Under the pieces are notes generated by a model that worked only from the letters and a program-made list of their open reading frames with translations, was not told the origin of the DNA and did not search any database. A DNA stretch of 64,000 bases from Loxodes magnus (Eukaryota > Ciliophora > Karyorelictea > Loxodida > Loxodidae): NCBI GenBank assembly GCA_946699065.1, contig CAMPDV010002415.1, positions 1 to 64,000 on the forward strand. Reading direction: 5' to 3'. Positions 60,712 through 64,000 of the stretch are shown here, in pieces; within the stretch, counting starts at the first letter, position 1; the number at the start of each line of letters is the position of its first letter. The position numbers and the translations under genes were made by a program.

Positions 60712-61718
60712 TAACCTTTAACTTTGAAGAAAGAAAATTTTAAATAAACTGTAATTTAATATTTGAGATATAGAAGATTATAATTATAATATCTCATACT
60801 CTATGAAAAGTAGATATTAATAGAATGAAATATATATTTGAACATATTTATTTGATTATCCTTATTACTATAAATCTAGTAATTTTAAAACCTTTAAATT
60901 TGTTTAGTTATTTAAAGAAGTTTGGAAGGTAAGCGATTTAAGAACTTAAGAAGTCTATAGTAAGAGTTAATCTAGTAAAAGAAAAATGATGCTGAAGAGA
61001 ATAATTTTATGGCTTAGTTTAAATTATTTTTCAGATTAATTTAAACCATTCTTTGAGGAAAAAAGTAAGATAGAAACTAGACATCAGAGATTATATTTTT
61101 TATCATACTGTTTTATTCCAAAATCTAAAGGTTTTACTCTAGCTGTTTTAAGTAATTTTTTTAAAATCTGATTAAGTCTTTGCAGCAATACTTAAATTAG
61201 CCTACTCTTCGAACTTAAATTTACATTCTTATCTTTTATCCAGTTCTTAAGCTTTTAGCTTATCTTCCTTTTTCAACTATAACTATAAGTTTTGGTTTTA
61301 AGTTTAGTTCCTTTGATTTTGTTCCAATACTATCTCAAATTCCTTTACTAAAAGCTGCTAAAAATAAATATTTCTTGTATTTTAATAAGCTACCTTACAA
61401 TAAGTTTTTAGGGCCTTTTAGTATTATTAATAAAAAATTAAAAAATGAAATAGATCTTAAGAAGACTCTTAAAACTAAATTTAATAAAAAGCTAAAGTCT
61501 AAGCAAGAAAGCTAGAAAATAGGAAGATAACTGAAGAAAATGGATGTAAGATGCTTTGATTTGCCGCTTAATTAAACGAAAAACTAGTAAGGATATCAAC
61601 ATTACTAAGTTATTAAAAGGATTTTATTAAAGGGGTTAAAAGAATTTTTGTATGAAAGTAGTGGAAGAGCTGGACTAGCTTTCATAGGTAGTTAAAAAAA
61701 CTTCTAAATAAAAGCTAA
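60712..61718. other. AT-rich spacer, no gene recognised
   Basis: Coding-like scraps exist in several frames but none has a recognisable motif. Confidence 0.4.
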
Positions 61719-62180
61719 ATGAAAGTATAATTAAATTTAATCTTCTATCATGCTAAACCTTTTAGACTTGAAAGAAAAACTGGAATTTAACTTTATAAAA
61801 AGTAAAGAATATTTTTTATAATTATCTTGAAAGTCTAAAAAGAAGCAAAAAGGGATTGTTGGAATATCTGGAAATATATTCCAGTGAACACCATCTAATT
61901 GCAAGATGAAGACAGAGAATTGTATAGTAAAGTTCTTTATAAGCTGTAACTACTTAAGTCAAATAATTGCAGAAAAAATTAAGAAAGGGGATATTAGAAA
62001 AGGATTGCTCTAGATTAAAAAAAAGAACGAGATAAGTATAAAATAAGCAGAAAATAAGGTAATCAAAATATTAAAATGTTAGTCAGAATTTTGCGTACAC
62101 AAGCTCAAGATGCACTCATTAAATAAAACCAAAATATATAACTAAGTTTGAGCTTAAACTCTAAATTTTTGCATAAATGA
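61719..62180 (+). CDS. 153-residue basic ORF, unknown product
   Basis: The frame from ATG 61719 to TGA 62178 has no internal TGA. It contains FYHAKPFRLERKTGIQLYKK, KEAKRDCWNIWKYIPVNTIQ, LQDEDRELYSKVLYKLQLLK and KKERDKYKISRKQGNQNIKM. It is strongly basic and probably helical. The frame is also open upstream (SWTSFHRQLKKLLNKSQ). A competing frame (LYESSGRAGLAFIGSQ) overlaps its start, so the true 5' end is uncertain. No family recognised. Confidence 0.35.
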
Positions 62181-64000
62181 AAATAATTAAATATCAAGAA
62201 CTTATAACTATTCTTTAATTATTCCTTATACACCTTATTCATAATTAATACCAAATTCGCACTTAAAAATATCTTATTTATTAGAAACTATATAAAATAG
62301 TATAATGCATCGAATATTAAAGGCATTAATCAGCTACTGAGTCTCACAGAGTTAAACTTTAACATTATCTCCAAAACAACTCTAATTTCATCTGTGATTC
62401 TTAGGCTAAAGCCTGAAAGATTTAGTCATTCAATTACCTCTACCTTGTAACTTATAATTAAATATATTAACACTGATATAATAAATCCTTTAATGAGGTA
62501 AAAGAGGAGAAAGTATGTTTTAAGAGATAGCCATAACAACTAAATACCATATATTCCATATGATACTAAAAATATTTAAATTTGATAGAAAAATTTAGCT
62601 TAAACTTATGGAATTTGCTATAAATTTTAGAGTACAATAATGTAAGAAGTTTAGGCTTTGGTATTTTTAAATAGAAAAGGTAAGGACTGCTACTTGAAAA
62701 GTTATGGAAATAATAGCTAGAGTTATTAGATGATCTAGGAATTGAACTTTTTGTGATAGGCTTGCGAGTAGAAATCGAAATACTGAGTTATTATTGATGT
62801 GTATGCTCTGAAGCGGAGTTAAAATACCTTATTAAGGAAATGGGTAGCTTGTATATCTACCTAAGGATCTAATCTAGATAAACACCATTATCTGCTAATG
62901 TTGCTAGATAAAGGACTAGCTTATTTAGATTATAGAGACTAATATAGATAAATTGCATTTGGAATATTAAGAAATTTAAAAAAAAGAAAGGACAGTAGAA
63001 TAAAAAATAAAGCTGATTAATGAAGACAATGAGACCTAGCAAAATTAACAATGCACGCAAATAAGTTAATTGAGTGATATTTTAGCTTAAATAGCCTTTA
63101 CTTAAAGAAATAAGACCAATAAAGCTATAAATACTAATTTTAAAGTCCGGTGCAAGAATATTAATAAATCTACTATATGAGATTTAAAAGATCTGTCTAA
63201 GTATCTTTAAAAGAGAGTTCTGTTTAATCAATTTTAAAATTCTTCAATTTAATTTACCTGAAATATTATTTAGAACAGCTAAGTTTTTTCTTTCAAATAG
63301 TATCTTTATATTATTTTTTCTGTTTCTGATCTGCATCACAAATCTTAATAAAATCTAAGTATAATATTTTATCTTATTAATTAAAAAAAACTTATTTATC
63401 TACAAAATTTAAGAGTATTAAATTTAACTAAATTTTGCTTTATATTTACTTATTTTTCTTTAATAATCACTAAAATATTTTCAATATCTAGAGGTAAATT
63501 TCTTGTTACATATAGCATCTCAAGTACATAAAGATCTATGGCTGCTTTTTTAAACAATTTCATAATGTTAAAGAACTCTGAATGACTTATATATCTTTAT
63601 TTTTATAAAATAGCTCTTATATTTCCCTTTTATTAATCTTACATTGGATTTAGATAAACATTTCGTCCAGTTAATCTTATAATTGAATTTTAGATTTGCT
63701 TGCTTCAGGATTTTTATATAACTTATTTTTTAACTTTATAACACTTAAAAGTTTATTATTTTAAATTTCTTCAAATTAAATTATTTTATGTATTATTAAG
63801 ATTTTCTAGTCATAGCTAGCATTAATATTTGATGAATCATGCACAATTTACTAAGAAGTACTTTAAAAAATATTTTAATACAGATGAGTATTTAGATTGC
63901 TATCTGCTAAATATATGATAATGCTTAAAAAACTAAAAATTATATAGTTCAACTCTAATACTAAAAATTATGACTATAAAAAGTCTTTCATTGTATAACT
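62181..64000. other. AT-rich right end, no gene recognised
   Basis: A standard-code minus frame at 62869-63060 is hydrophobic and AT-driven and is not accepted as a gene. Nothing else is supported to the window edge. Confidence 0.5.

Noticed and set aside
62869..63060. 63-residue hydrophobic minus frame
   Set aside because: Same reason: composition-driven hydrophobicity, no motif.

Overview
ORGANISM. The window reads as ciliate nuclear DNA: very AT-rich, with hardly any frame open in the standard code, but with frames that make clear protein sense when TAA and TAG are read as glutamine. The WD40 array at 40.6-42.4 kb proves this, since TAA lies inside every repeat (IWDMQTYEL). Gene content is low and mobile-element and satellite content is high, which fits germline-limited (micronuclear) DNA of a Tetrahymena-like ciliate, or a ciliate that keeps repeats in its nuclei. 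A recurring feature is TGA inside otherwise good frames, often where tryptophan would fit. This is either nonsense decay of dead genes or a code in which UGA is Trp as well as stop (NCBI table 27 type). The sequence alone does not settle it.

LAYOUT. 0-2.6 kb is unannotatable AT-rich DNA. 2.64-15.42 kb is a 12.8-kb tandem array of about 48 nearly identical 264-bp units whose + strand is almost free of C. 15.4-21.6 kb is featureless AT-rich DNA. 21.6-38 kb holds at least five copies of a short retroposon type that encodes only a Gag/ORF1-like protein (basic or coiled-coil N-part, then a CX2CX4HX4C zinc knuckle). The copies start with an ATG within a few bases of the 5' end and have target-site duplications of 12-19 bp. 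One copy has been split by a genomic inversion (21.6 and 23.7-24.2 kb), one is full-length with a perfect 19-bp duplication (27.5-28.4 kb), one is 431 bp (33.5 kb), one is 837 bp with a TAA-repeat tail (34.9 kb), and one is nested inside a NACHT pseudogene (37.2 kb). Among them are a 1.83-kb element with 57-bp terminal inverted repeats and TA duplications (28.7-30.5 kb), a duplicated structured segment (30.7-30.9 kb) and a truncated tRNA-Lys-like sequence (36.0 kb).

36.8-45.4 kb is an NLR-like locus on the minus strand: a decayed NACHT paralog, then minisatellites and a C-rich octamer array, then a 4.9-kb NACHT/pentapeptide/WD40 gene with 14 nearly identical WD repeats that differ at a few codons only. 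46.6-62.2 kb contains several unidentified coding remnants, a decayed casein-kinase-1-like gene (51.2-51.9 kb), and long AT-rich spacers.

HOW IT FITS TOGETHER. No operon or pathway is visible. The themes are mobile-element burden and an immune-receptor-like gene whose recognition array looks homogenised by recombination while a few surface codons diversify. The retroposons carry no reverse transcriptase, so they would have to be mobilised in trans by a LINE elsewhere, comparable to mammalian HAL1 (half-L1) elements. Coordinates of decayed genes are approximate; the listed frames, TGA positions and target-site duplications were checked by arithmetic.
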